A DNA stretch of 64,000 bases from positions 28,860,189 through 28,924,188 of the forward strand of contig CM037842.1 in NCBI GenBank assembly GCA_021234535.1, written 5' to 3'. The notes under the pieces are model-generated. The model worked only from the letters and a program-made list of their open reading frames with translations, made no database searches and had not been told where the DNA came from. The stretch's first letter is position 1; each line of letters opens with the position of its first letter. The stretch is from Stichopus chloronotus (lineage: Eukaryota; Echinodermata; Holothuroidea; Aspidochirotida; Stichopodidae). Shown one piece after another: positions 1 through 12,800 of the stretch. A program made the translations under genes and the position numbers.

Positions 1-281
1 ATTTGATTGGCCAGTACATGGGTAATAAGGAATGTAAATGTTACAGCAAACAGCTTCACATCTGCACATACTGTAGTGCAGAGCAGAATACTATAGATAG
101 GAGGGCTTTTGGATGCAACAAACCCATCTTGACTTTTTCAAGATTGCCAATACACAGTAGATTAACATTGTAAAAGGACACGCAGTGCATTAACTATTTG
201 AATTTTGTCACTTACACCAGTCCTTGAAAATTGAATAGAACATTTTTCATGTTATGTACTCATAGCCTTAGAGGAATTTAA

Positions 282-867
282 AGGAGAAGGAAACCCTGGG
301 AATATATTGATCAAAATGAAGCAGAAGTGTTTGACAAACATCTTCCCAAAGTTTCATTCAGAGATATTGTTTCCTGTCCAAGTTACACACTTTTGAAATT
401 CAGAGAAGGGTGCTGCCATTTTTGCCTAAGTTGAATGTAAAACAACTTGAGTAAGTCGAATAATGATGTCACACAACCACTGACAGCAAAAATTTTAATG
501 CATTTCTTTATATTCTTTAGCTATTATTTCTATCAATCCGAAACACACTTGTACACATTTTGTGTGGAATTACTGAGGTGTATCATGCAATAATCAAATC
601 ATTAATACTATGACTTGAATCTATGCATGACTGTTAAAATTTATTGACAATGAAATATAAAGAAAAACAAAAGCTTTTCAATCACATGTGGTCTAGTGAT
701 GTCATCACAATTTCAAAATGGCAGCTTCCTGATAATTTTTTTTATGAATATTCAAATTGCAATATCTTGAAAAGTAAGCAACGTATTTAACTGAAATTTG
801 GTAATGGTGTTCCCCATATGTTAGTCTCTCATTCAACATTGTCAAAAGTTCTGACTTGCCTTCTCCT
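282..867. mobile_element. TTAA-type MITE, non-autonomous DNA transposon
   Basis: The ends are inverted copies of each other: AGGAGAAGGAAA on the left and, on the opposite strand, AGGAGAAGGCAA on the right. The left end is preceded by TTAA (278-281) and the right end is followed by TCAA (868-871), which is TTAA with one change. That fits a 4-bp TTAA target duplication of the piggyBac/Kolobok type. The 586-bp interior has no long reading frame. Two elements of similar size and layout lie at 20837-21276 and 40749-41308. The superfamily is an inference from the target site alone. Confidence 0.55.
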
Positions 868-1189
868 TCAACCCTACTCAGAACCTACTGGCCCTCTCCA
901 AAAATTTCACAGATCAAGTCACTCTCTAGTAAGTGAAATACATAGCATGTGCAGTCAACTGTGAAAGTACAGTAATTTGTCTCTCACAGTTTGAAAAATG
1001 ACAAAGCAATTACTAAGGAGCTTCACTACCCATTATTTGCAATCTGCTAGTATCTGGCACTTATGAATGGTCGCATGGTGTCATGTGATCATGTTCCTTC
1101 TCCTGATAGGACGGTTGTTTTTCCCTTATTTGGGTTTTTGGTACAAGGAGTTTGTTTCTTTAGACTAACTGTATGTCACTGTAATATGT

Positions 1190-1564
1190 GTAAGTCTGTT
1201 GTAAGTCTGTTAAAAGTGTCCATCATGTAAGTCTGATAACAGTGTCCATCATGTAAGTCTGTAAACAGTGTCCATCATGTAAGTCTGTAAACAGTGTCCA
1301 TCATGTAAGTCTGTTAACAGTGTCCATCATGCAAGTCTGTTAACAGTGTCCATCATGTAAGTCTGTTAACAGTGTCCATCATGTAAGTCTGTTAACAGTG
1401 TCCATCATGTAAATCTGTTAACAGTGTCCATCATGTAAGTCTGTTAACAGTGTCCATCATGTAAGTCTGTAAACAGTGTCCATCATGTAAGTCTGATAAC
1501 AGTGTCCATCATGTAAGTCTGTTACCAGTGTCTATCATGTAAGTCTGTTAACAGTGTCCATCAG
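1190..1564. repeat. 26-bp minisatellite, about 14 copies, with 5' splice-site words
   Basis: The unit is gtaagtctgttaacag followed by tgtccatcat, repeated about 14 times with few substitutions (for example gcaagt, gtaaat and tctatcat variants). Twelve of the fourteen units keep an intact GTAAGT, the consensus 5' splice site, and the first 16 bases of each unit begin with GT and end in AG. The array lies in the presumed first intron of CENATAC but reads this way on the plus strand, opposite to that gene. No function is claimed. Confidence 0.95.
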
Positions 1565-3929
1565 CAAGGGAGATACAGATGGAAATCACTTCAGACTGAC
1601 TTTAACTGGTGAGATCTTGATATTAACAGGTATATAGAACTGGGTGATAACTGAAGTCTTCCAAAATAAAAACTTTGGGGAAGTGTTTAGTTTGACTGGT
1701 CGTCTCTATTTGTTTTCTGAGATGTGGAAGATACTATTTTGCATCTATCATCACTTTCAGAGAAATAATTGCAAGTTTTTAATGTATCTAACACGGACCA
1801 ACATGGGAACACTTCACTGCACAAATCTTTAATACTGTAGGAAAATAAGTATAAATAAACCATATGTGTTCGGTAGCATTATTAACAACAAACACACTGT
1901 AATTTCATTACCAGCAGAAATATTTGGATCAGATGGGAGATTTACAACAATGTATGTAACCTGGATGGACATATCTGTCCTTGTAACGTATGTAACCAAA
2001 CTATATTCCCAAATTATTAAGCACTTGAAATGCCTGAGTGCATGTAACCAAGTTTTCCTCTTTCCTGAGATGTAAACTAATTAAATGTGATACATCCATA
2101 GTTTGTCAATGCCACCATGTACTTTTAATAGGATTACAACATAGGTCGTCATGGTAACTCATGCAGTACTGGACAGATATCACCGTCAAGGCCCTTGTCT
2201 CCATATTTTAAGCAAAAATATAAAGGGAAGAACACAAACAAGTTACCAATATGACCTAGAACTGCGAACTGGTGCAGATTTAACAAATTTTCTTAAAACT
2301 TGTGTCCAATACTATAGGCCTGTAAACATGATAGTTACATATGATACAATCAGAGGACAGACTTGTTACATATGTTACATCATGCAGTCTACAATCAGCC
2401 ATAATGCACCTACTGCAGAAACATTTTAAATTGTTGTACTTTACACAACAATGATTAAATGTTGCATTGTAATTTTAGATCTAGAAAATTTTTTCTTGTA
2501 GTTAAAATTTCAGCTAATTAGATTCAGCATCAACTAATTAGATTTAGCATCAAGAGGACAGACAAAATTAAAAATTTTTCTCTTTCTCTAAGTTGTTCAT
2601 CAGATTGTGAGGTGTTTTTGCACCTGCATAAGTACAAACTTAAGAATGAAGACAAAAACTGCACCTGTCACAACTGTGACAAAGTTTTTATTACACACAC
2701 ACAAAATTTACACTACATCTACAGTAACGTCACGTAAGGTGAAAAAAAGAGAACAACATAGCCCCAAAATTGCCCCTAAAACACCCTTTATATTATTTGG
2801 ACATTGACAAAATTGTTGTTATTACCTGTACCTCTCTGTATTCCTCCAAGTATGGTGAAACTATAAAATCCCCAACCATAACCATATCCCTCAAAATAAC
2901 ATCAAAGCAAAACACACATGCTAAATGTACCCCTTTACTGTGGAATTACCCCACTGCAAATTTTTCCTGTACAAAAATAGGTACAGAACCAGAGATTTTC
3001 ATGGATTTCTCCCTGTGCAAATTTGCAGTCATCAACTGCCAAAAAATATCCCCCATGCAGTGTGCAAACCACTTTCCAGTTTGGCCTAAGCCCACAGAGC
3101 TACAGATTTATCTGGTCACTGTAAGTCCTGAAAGCTGTGGTACACTTTCTTTTTTGGCTATTGATTTAGACTGACTAATCATGATAGGCTACTACTGTAC
3201 AGTAAGATTGGTTACTATGTTTGGTAAGTACTTCCAATGCCTCTGACAACTGTGCAATATATACTGTTGACTACAAGAATGTACAGTGCGATTTCATCGT
3301 GTCAACCACAGATGACTCTAATTTAACAAAAACCTGCAATCCTCCAACCACTTTCGACTCATATGACTAGTATTAAATCATGTTGCTGTTGCAAGGTATT
3401 TACACTGCCAGAAATGAGAAATGTTTTAGAAAAGGAACTTTGGGGACTGGGCCCTATACAGTACCATGGCTGTGACGACTGAACCCACCTGGAATTTTAC
3501 ACTCCTGAAACCAAAGAAGGCGTGAGTGGTTTTGAGAATTTCTTTTGTCCACACTGTAACGACCAGGAAGAGTAACAGTTTTGCTAGGAAACCAAAATTT
3601 CATTTTTCACACAGAAGCTGAAAACACTTCCAAAATCATCACCTTCACTTTAACGACATCACTTTTCAATTTAGTAACCACGGAAATCCCTGATACAGCA
3701 TACAACAAATTGGAAAGCTTGTGAAGTGTGTGTGGGATATGTATCCTGCTCCACGGAATTGTGAGACTCAGTTCACGACGTTTGCACAGATGCATCCCAG
3801 ACATGCAGTTTACAAACATGGCAGGAAAAAGCGTAGATTTCAAGGGAGGCTGATTAAGATGTAAGCATACTGTAGTTGGAGTTCCTGGGCGATGTACTGT
3901 AACATGATGCGAATCATCAACTTGCAAAT
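1565..3929. other. Non-coding stretch with one weak exon-like segment
   Basis: No recognisable gene. A 134-codon plus-strand frame (2770-3174) contains a segment at 3029-3120 bounded by a pyrimidine-rich acceptor and a GTAAGT donor; it is listed as a lead only. A 114-codon minus-strand frame at 3607-3951 resembles no family I know and is about as long as expected by chance in six frames. The rest shows nothing beyond short palindromic words. Confidence 0.5.
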
Positions 3930-4085
3930 TGATTGCCATGTCGGTCGACATGGGGTCGAGGAGTCCAAATTAGGCGGCCTTGTGGGGTCCATGGGGTCCA
4001 AGGAGAAAGCCCCTGCAGGGGTCCAGAGAGTTTCACCACCAGGAAGCTCAGCAATTTTGGCATTTTGAATGTTAAATTCCAACTT
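3930..4085 (-). mobile_element. Relic of a hAT-like transposon, related to 6684-8115
   Basis: On the minus strand this segment encodes NAKIAELPG followed by a Pro/Asp-rich stretch with DPMDP. The element at 6684-8115 encodes NAKIAEFPG followed by a similar Pro-rich stretch with MDPS on its plus strand, around 7740-7860. The match is clear at protein level and patchy at DNA level, so these are two diverged copies of one repeat-encoded segment. The segment is unusually GC-rich for the region. No terminal repeats were found around this copy. Confidence 0.5.
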
Positions 4086-6683
4086 TCAAAGTTCTGCATG
4101 TCCTATCATTTTGTAGTTTACCTCACTGTAGTACAGTACTGTACAGTATGATCATTAGAATCATGCTGGTTGGAATAAATAAGTTTTTGATCGGTGATAG
4201 AATATTAATAATACTACGAAAGTTAATGATTTGTAACAAAAATTTTTTGAAATAAGAAAGTTCAGGAAAAATAAGGCAGTGTAGAAGTACATAATGAGAC
4301 GTGCTGTACAGTGTCTCGTTATATGGTTGGGCATATTACACGGTGCCACGGTGCCAATTTAAATTTTTCAATTCCTGTTACTGATACTACCCGCTACCTT
4401 TACAAATATGTCTGGTACTGACTTACTGTAATGTATCAGAACTGATTTTCAAAAAATCAACAAAACTTGTCCCTAAAATGTGCTATTCTTTCTAACGTTT
4501 CTAATCTCAAAATTGTATAAAGGTATGATGCTGCTAACAATTACTAAAAGACCCTCAATGATAAAGTTGTTTTGCTGTGGTCTACAACCATTCCCTGAGC
4601 CTAAGTAACACAAATAACGTCAGCTAAAATATCTTAACATTATGCTACAGTATTTCGTACATGAAACTTTAAGACTCGATGTAAACAACATTGGTCTACA
4701 GGATGCACAGTAATGTTTCCTTCGGGCTTTCCAAAATCCAAAACACCTGTTCCTGATAATATTACATAGGGATTCCTGCTATGCGTCCAACAAATGTTTC
4801 TATGCCCAAACAGGCCAGAAGAAATTTGGTTAGATGCACAATATTCAAATAGAACTATATACTGCATAGTCGCAAATTACAGTTCTTCCACATCAGACAT
4901 GTAAATAGGTAAACTAAAAGCTAGCTATTCACACACATTTGAAGTCAAACACAATTGGCAGCATCCTCGTGCTGTATTAAAGGCAAAGCACTACCTCTCC
5001 ACCCCATGCATACATACAGTAGCCAATGTGCCTCCACTTGGTTGCTCTTGGCCCAATGTCATTCTGGTGTATTATTTCTATGGCTTTTAGCTACTGTAGT
5101 TTCGGTGACAGGTAAGATTCATTAGGGTCCACCTTAATGACAGGCCTATGAAGAGTGCCAGAAATTTATCAAATTAGTTTATAATCACAAATAGCCAGTA
5201 TATTTACGTAAAGCAATATGTTTTGAGCTATTTTAGGTGTCAGGATTACTACATATCAACCATGCAAAGTTTTGCGGTATAATATACAGCACTGTTCAGT
5301 AGCTGATTCACATAGCAGTGTAACATGATAGCCAGGTGCCTAAAGTTAGAGCAACATTAGGAATAAATCTTGGAGATAAAGCATGTTGGCCTACGTAGTT
5401 TTGTCAACTTTTCACAAAACAACTTGATACATGCTGTACATCAATATTTTGCTAAAATTTGTTTCTCAGGATTTCTCTGCTTTGTGAGTAAACATTTACA
5501 GTAACTATTAAAATGCATGTTACTTGCGAGACCCAAAGTCACTTTGAAAACAGATTGTATTTGCAGGCCTAAGCTTGTAGTTTTCCAATTGATATTGAAC
5601 ATAGGATAGGAGGGACATGTTAACATTCCTTTTCTTATAACTTACAGTACTAAATATTAAGTGTGCATAAGAAATAAGGCAATTTTAACAACCTGAATAA
5701 TTTAACTTCAATTTTCTCTAAAGATTGAAGGTGGATGGGTGATTTTGGATACATGTTTGAGTGGATCAACTTATGACTTATTTTCCAAGTTAAAATTTAA
5801 GAAATGCACGTGTGCATGGAGGACTCTACCAATACTGATACCGTTACTGAGGCAGGTACAAAGTACTGTAGTACTGTTACCAGTTCTTATTGGTACCGCC
5901 CAACCCTATTCCATTATAACTTAAAACAATCATCGGGCAACACAGTGTAGCATAGCTTTCACGGTTATTATTCAACCAATTCAACCGACCGGTCCGACTG
6001 ATTCAGTTAAAGTCCAGGGGCACAATAAACTTGATAGGTTGACAATTGTGTAACCAATCATTATTTAATTGGGGGTATGTAGATTTCTGTCAATGACTAC
6101 ATGACCAAGGCTATAACAAGTCTTGCATCTTCAGTGTATGCAATGCAGTATGTTGGTCAAGTTGGTGCAAAGTTTTATGTCCTGTAGCCAACACTCACAA
6201 GTTGTTCATGTGTTTTGTTCAATGCGACTTGCTTACACTGCTGCAGCCTCTTCGCCTGTAGATACAAGATCATCGCTAAAATTGAAGCAGGGTGAAGACA
6301 GTTTGCGAAGTTGTATTTTGTAAAGGGGATTTCTTCTATTATTTGGGTTCAATTCACGATTTTTACAGCTACATTGCTTGTTGCACAGCTTAGCAATAAT
6401 GTTGTGCGGTTGGCCAACAATTTTTGCCTACTGCAGGACCTACAGTACAGTAGGTGTAAAGTTTCTGCACAGGCCAAGATAAAAGATCACCTATCACTGA
6501 CAAACTAAAATATTACTGGAATCAGCTGAAATGCCAAACTGAAAAATTCATCTGCTTTTTAGTACCATGTTGGATTTCTTCTTTCACTTTTGGTTAAGAC
6601 ATGAATTTAAAGTCCTGAACATGAAGTCGGCAAACTGCCAATTTGAATATAATCCATTCAGTTCTGCATAGACCAAAATGACA
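4086..6683. other. Non-coding, presumed intronic
   Basis: No supported gene. A perfect 14-bp palindrome, gtacagtactgtac, lies near 4132-4145, and variants of tactgta/tacagta recur over the first 6.5 kb. The open frames here (for example 4640-4867 minus and 6123-6323 plus) are short, lack domain signatures and look like chance. If CENATAC exon 1 is correct, this lies within or beyond its first intron. Confidence 0.5.
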
Positions 6684-8115
6684 CAGGGTTTCCCCTGGTA
6701 CTTAATTCCGGAGGCGGCCGCCTCGCAACTTTTTAAGACCGCCTTGCTAAAAAATACTGTAATTACCGCCTCACGTGTTTATATGACAAGGCTGTAAAAA
6801 GTCGGGAAGCAGGAGGCTCCTTCCCGGGAAATTTTGCATCTCGCGGGAAAGCTGCTTCTGTACTTCTGGCCGTGTTTATCTCGTACATATCATGCGTAAC
6901 TTGTTTTGAACATTCAATCGATCACAGAATGGTAGAGATCACACATATGGTTTCCTAAATAGTTACGTCCGAAAATAACTGGTAAATAAATCCATTCAAA
7001 TGTGTATCCGAAATGCCCCATCCACATTCAATCTTCAACAAAAATTGAAGTAAATTACTATTCCTGTAAAAGAATGCCCTTATTTTTTACTCATGATCAA
7101 TATTTTTCAAGTTATATACAGTATGTGAAAAAACAACGTTGGCAAATGTTTCCAGAGGATTCTACGTATACCTCCTTTACTACATTCAATGTCAATTAAA
7201 AAGCATAAGCTTAGGCCTGCCTTAGGCCTGCCTGCATACGCAAATTATCTGCAGAATGACAGCTAGCAAACATATCGCAACATACAAAAATGAACGTATA
7301 TTTCTATGCTCAAAACCCTTCACGAAACCAATAGTCTACTTCTTCAAACCTTTAGTCTAAACATTTTAAAGTGACTATGATCAATGAACAAAACAATAAA
7401 ACTCTGAGACCTGCAACTTACAAAATGTCGGTTGTTCCCTGTTATACGGAAATATGAATTGCCAGGGTGGTTAGGCTATTCAGTATACACCCACTGTGTT
7501 AGGATATGATTACTTAAAATTTTCGGAAGGCTGCACACGATCTTACATGATTCTTTTCACGAAACTTTTAGGGACATTTCAACTTCAAAAATGTATGTAA
7601 TACAGTTTACTCTACATGACATGCGCAACATTTCATAGAACGTTTTGATTTTGAAGCAATATCAATGATTTTTTCCTGATAGGACTATCATGTTTTCACC
7701 CGTTACAACTTAAAGAGTTGAAATTGAGCATGTATTTCAAATGATTCGTCCACGTCTAAAAACGCTAAAATCGCTGAGTTTCCGGGTGCTGTGCACCCTA
7801 AACCCCTCCCGGGATCGTCCATGGACCCCTCAAGGGGCCCTATGGCAGGCCCATTGACCCCACGCTGGTATGACAATCGTTTGGCTATCGAATGACGCCT
7901 AGGGCGCCATGTAAGTGGCGCAAAATCTGACTATATTGTGACTACCTTCCTGGAGATTTACATTCTTTCTAGCGCTGTTTATATCAAGGTCAAAATCCTA
8001 GAATCACCCATTCTTCGAGAACCTACTAACTACCGATCTGAACCCAAAATTTATGGCAGCGTCAAGTAATTTGCCCTCACCGCCTCATACTCTGAAAAAC
8101 CCACAGGAAACCCTG
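6684..8115. mobile_element. hAT-like DNA transposon, degraded or non-autonomous, with TSD
   Basis: The left end reads CAGGGTTTCCCCTGG and the right end, inverted, CAGGGTTTCCTGTGG. Both ends are flanked directly by TGACA (6679-6683 and 8116-8120), a perfect 5-bp target duplication. Subterminal GAGGCGG words occur inside both ends. CAGGG-type termini are usual for hAT elements. The common hAT duplication is 8 bp, so a 5-bp one suggests a hAT subgroup with shorter duplications; this is inference. The interior has a relic coding patch (NAKIAEFPG, near 7770) but no intact transposase frame; the longest frame is about 65 codons. Confidence 0.7.
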
Positions 8116-8303
8116 TGACATCTCACTTTTCAACAAATTTTTGACAGATTAGACCAAATATGTTCAAAATTATTGTGTACAAAATGACATGCAAGCAGAT
8201 TTTGATAATTATTTTGATGGGGGTTCCATTATTTGGCTGTAATTAAGAATACGTGACCACGGCAGCGTATACAATTACTATAGGGTAAGGATGTATATAT
8301 ATA

Positions 8304-8532
8304 CAGTACCCCCTAATTGGTGAGCACCCAAAATTGGCGCTCCCTTCAAAAATTACTCGCTATCACTGTGGCAACCTTACTGAAGTGAGCCTAACCTTCT
8401 TGAATCTAACCACAATTACGTATTTCACGATTATGAACCGATTTCAGGTACGTTTCTTCTGAATAAGGGCTCATTTGTGGCATTTAAAATATCGGCGATG
8501 GATTCCTTAAGTGCGCCAATTTCGAGGTACTG
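8304..8532. mobile_element. Small inverted-repeat element (Tigger/pogo-like MITE)
   Basis: The left end begins CAGTACCCCCTAATTGG and the right end, inverted, CAGTACCTCGAAATTGG, giving terminal inverted repeats of about 18 bp over a 229-bp element with no coding capacity. The left flank is TA; the right flank is GA, so a TA target duplication is only half preserved. CAGT-type ends next to TA fit the Tc1/mariner/pogo group. It lies about 250 bp from CENATAC exon 1, in the presumed intron. Confidence 0.45.
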
Positions 8533-8778
8533 GACATACATATAATATATTACACTGGGCTAGGGGGATCAAGCATGTGGTCGGGGATTCTGAATTCTGA
8601 GTTTACTTTGTAGGCATAAATTAGAGTAGTAGTTAGGCCTTGGCTAGGACATAGATTATATAGGGAATTCAACTGCAGGATGTTGGCCTCATTATGGTAC
8701 TGTACCCCACCAATTTCAACGAGCCATCTTCGGGCCTAGTTTAGGCTTAGGCTGCAATAGCCTTGCAGTACGGTGTAC

Positions 8779-8898
8779 CTTAGCCTCGAACTTTCGTAAA
8801 ACTGCGTTTAATCGCTCTTTATGTTTCTTTGAATAAATGTGCTTTCTCCCCCGTGGATCGCTACGTTGGCAGACTTGGCAGTAGGAATCATCATCCAT
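8779..8898 (-). CDS. CENATAC: CENATAC (CCDC84), first coding exon, partial gene
   Basis: Forty codons from an ATG at 8898 (context GAAGATGG). The product begins MDDDSYCQVCQRSD and has the C-x2-C-x9-H-x5-H zinc-finger-like motif (C7, C10, H20, H26), then IYSKKHKERL and a Leu/Phe-spaced helix ending FEAK. Motif spacing and the G-R-x-H-x-Y-S-x-K-H core match the N terminus of human CENATAC, which works in the minor (U12-type) spliceosome. An in-frame GTG two codons upstream is not needed as the start. The exon ends AAG|GTACAC (GT at 8778-8777), phase 0, where coding would resume with a Val-Glu-rich helix in the family. Downstream exons, including the expected Trp/Cys-rich segment, were not recognised in 1-8778 and may lie off the left edge. 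The identification rests on about 40 residues. Confidence 0.72.
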
Positions 8899-9868
8899 CT
8901 TCACCTTCTTTCGTCAGGAAATGCACTAGCCTACAATCTAACTGTGGGGAAGGCTCATGTCAGTCGTACTCTCAACCCTAGCACCACAGCTGTCAACGTT
9001 TGACCCAGTTCAACGAGAACTTCTAAGGAAATGCGCTTTTTCTATGGGAAGCCATTGTGGTAGCAATTGTAGTCGTAGGATAAAACCAGTAATAACTCCT
9101 CACGCCTTACCTGTATATAGGACGTAGTTGTGTCATATTGTTCGGAAATGATCAAATAAAGTACGAGGTTTTAGAAGAATGTTTCATTCGTAAGCAGGAT
9201 TATTTTTAGAAATGCCGGGTAAAGTGAGTGGGGCATAGATCCATGGGTGTTGATATGGGGAGGGGAACAGTGGGCCGGGGGGACACATAGGGATCCAAGT
9301 TGCTCTAGAAGACTACAGCAGGACTCGGCCACCCTAGCTCTGATAACATCTTTCCAATTCACTGAGGATAAACGAAAATTAACATCATCTCCAGCTAATT
9401 CCCACAGGGAACCTTACTGTGCAAATTTGTGTACCTGTGGTCAATTAAACAATTATGGAGATGTAAATGGCCAGCCTAGCAGTGAAGTTGACTAATATTT
9501 ACTTGAGTGACCTCAAAACAGCTATCCAGGCTTACCCGAGGATTTCCGTACATAGTTCGGGTTTGCAATGTGCTGGAAGGGCCTAGGGAGCACTATAGCT
9601 CCCTATGTGTCCCCGGCCCATAGCACTCATTTAAAGGAAAAATCTCCGTTTTGATGGAGTCCAAGTAAAGAAACCATACAACCCTGATGGAGTCATTATT
9701 GGCAATTTTAGAAGTTTTTTCAATTACAAATCGACGTCCGATCAATTTACAGGTTACCACTAAGTTTCACATGGTAAAGGGTTGCTGCATCAAGTCCATA
9801 TTGAAACATGTTCACTGACATGGTGTACGGATAAATGAATGACCAGTACCTTAATTAGGAGCATCTTG
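8899..9868. other. 5' flank of CENATAC
   Basis: Presumed 5' UTR and promoter side of the minus-strand CENATAC exon. No clear TATA box was seen. An 82-codon plus-strand frame (9247-9495) and a 63-codon minus-strand frame overlap each other and show no family signature. Nothing else is supported. Confidence 0.4.
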
Positions 9869-12800
9869 CCCCCCCCCCCCCCCTTCAACCCATCCTCGTA
9901 CCATGGAAGGTACTGCTAGTATGGGCCGGATAATGCCAGTTCGATAGAAAAAAATAAACATGCAAACAACGTAACACACTTACAGGGAAAAACGATTGGA
10001 ATCACTATGTCCTGTGAAAAAGGACCTCTAGCTCGGGTCTACCCTACGGTCATGGAGGTCACACGTACACCAACATAGCGAAGAAGGCTTGTGAGAAATA
10101 TGAGATCACTCCTTCATATGACTATAGGTCACAATATATGCACACTTCTTCATTTGTATATCCTACCATGAGAGATCAGTATCGATGACGACAAATGAGA
10201 GGCCCAAAGTGACATTTGGCCTCAAATTTTTGAACACACCATATGTAGTTGTTAACCATTCAGTTGTTCAATGATGATACTAACCACGTGATATGTCCGT
10301 TGTGATTAATCTGTATTTAAAGTAATATTTTGGTCCATTGATCCGAATATAACCGTCATGTGCCAACTTCCTCGCATAACCAACAATTCCCCTAATACCC
10401 TTTAAATTTCTGTTTAATTGAACCAGGTATACCGAAAGGAGGCCTGTAAAGTGAATTTTTACGGGGTCTGGCAAATATTTAGTCATCACTTTTTTAAATA
10501 TTGTCAAATTGCCGTGGCACTGAGATTTGCCATGCCCTCTTAAATTTAAATTCCCAGTACCCCGTGATTTGTAACCGAGGCAGGGGAAAGGAAGAATTTA
10601 TGCCCTCGAGCCATGATACAGCCAGAAAGTCAATTATTTCCATTTTGTGAGCTATGACTCACCCTCGCGGAGCCTTGGAAGGACGATTTCCGACTGTTCA
10701 TAGTATATTTTTACCCGAAAATTTTCTGGTTCGCTCTGAGTCAACTCATTTTAGTGATTTCTCACCCCTACTCCAAAAGTCCGTAGATATGCTCTATTGT
10801 AGTCGTAGCATACTTCCGTATCACTCTGTAATTTGACCAGTTGAAAAAAAAAAAATAGGCTTTGATGCCATTGGAGCCGGAATAAGAACCGAGCCTCAAA
10901 ATTGGGAACTTGGTCAAAAATTCTAAAGTCAGCTTAAAATTATTCCTTCTTTCGCCCACAGAGATATTGATCCCCGTGAGCCTATGTTCAAATTAAAAGT
11001 CTAAGCAGACGAAAAGCAACTTCCAACCACAAACCTGTATGGCGGCAGTTAATGTTAACATGTACCTGTCTACCCTCTAGTCAACCTTTAATAACGGAAA
11101 AGTGTTACAAAACTCAAGTTCAGATCGAGACTGTGAACAATTGAGCGATAGTAAGTCGTCTTTTTAACTATTTCTTTCCAACATATCTAATGTAACAATT
11201 GAAAGATCTTATTTCAATGAAATTCGTGCTTAGCCTACATCTTGTTTACGTTTTAGCTACATTTTGTTTGGTCACGGTGCTTTAAATTCATGTGACATCG
11301 TATCCGATAATTAGCCTTGTTTGACCAATCTTGTCTATTGGCCCATAAAGGCTACTGATCAGTGGTACTATATATATCTGACATCTAGACGCCTGCCCAT
11401 CATCTTTACTGGACCTATTTCGTCTTCCCGGACCTGATCAAATGGTAACTCTTTCTAGACACACACACATACACACATTGTACGGTCCCAACCAGACTAC
11501 GAAATTGGAAATGCCAGTCTATACCATTTTCGTACCGTGAGATAGGCTAACCCATTCCAAAAGCCAACAAACCCTCCGTAGCTGTTAGTACTGTACACAA
11601 CAATCAGCGGTTGGAAGGTGGCAATTTATACAGCCAGTTCGGTGAATACCCCCCCCCCCCCCCCTTCTTGCATGTGACGCCACGGTGATACAGTGAACCG
11701 TCCTCCATGGGAGTACTCTATTAAATTTAACACGCCTTCTCTGTCAGTCGATATACACGGGATTAGAATAGCAACAATATGTTGTCCGTTCATTGTCTCA
11801 AGGAGGGCGTTCTTGTTCGTTAATATGTGATATTCGATGGCAAGGGGCGGGTTTAATGGAGTCACGTGCAATCTACTGTATGCTGAGGATACAGCGAACT
11901 TGTTTTGCAGGAGCTATTCAATTAAAGATTCTTTACAGGAATTTTGGCGAACAGAAATAGTTAAGAATGTCTTTTGTCATTTCTATAAGAGCTGACATAC
12001 TATTTTTCGTTTTTCTTCTGTTCATGTGGAAACCTTTGATTTTTTTTTTTTTTTGATGAGAATAAAAATCTGATAATTCATAAATACGAAAACACAACAG
12101 TAGTCTCAATGATTAAATGTAATCTAGCCCTGAAGAAAATAATGAAAATTACAATGTTTAATAAAACTTCTAGAAAAATCTAACCCATGAAAAGTGTCGT
12201 CTTCAGCAACAACTTTGTTAGGTGTTTTTTCCCCTCTCTTTAAGTTTTTCTCTCTCCACTCTCCACCTCTCTCTCTCTTTCTCTCCCTTTTCATTCAAAA
12301 CGCTAACCTCCACTTAGCGTTTACAATATTCGCTGTACGTGGGTAAGGAACTTGTGATTTGTCTTCCATTCAGACCAGTGTGACCACTATGAAATGTCGA
12401 GCAGAATGAGAGCAAAATATTATACCGTGGTGTGGTATTGTCACCTACCATCACAGCCTGTAACAACCTTCTTCTTTTTTTTTGGGGGGGGGGGGGAGGG
12501 GTGGTGTTCTACAATTTTTCTCCTCCTATGATCCAGTTTCTTACTCCTGGCGCGGTAACCAAAGAGCGAGGATTTTGATACACGTCATATGGTTATGTGA
12601 ACATATGTGAATACCTTTAGAAGTCAAGACAAATGTGGGACACATCTAAGGGCAGATGTCCAACATCGTGACCTAGATCCTTGGCTGTTAATTTCTGTAA
12701 TCATAAGCAGTTTCTGAAGGTTAAATCACCATGATGTTAACATCCAATTATTACTAGTTGCACTTTTTATCGACTCAACTGTACCGCTCGTATAACGTGG

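Noticed and set aside
3607..3951. 114-codon minus-strand frame starting at an ATG
   Set aside because: Length is within chance for six frames of this window; no family resemblance; its start overlaps the hAT-like relic.
3840..4151. Plus- and minus-strand frames over the GC-rich patch
   Set aside because: Attributed to the transposon relic rather than to a host gene.
9247..9495. 82-codon plus-strand frame beside CENATAC, considered as a divergent gene
   Set aside because: No start context, domain or splice signal, and it overlaps an equally plausible opposite frame.
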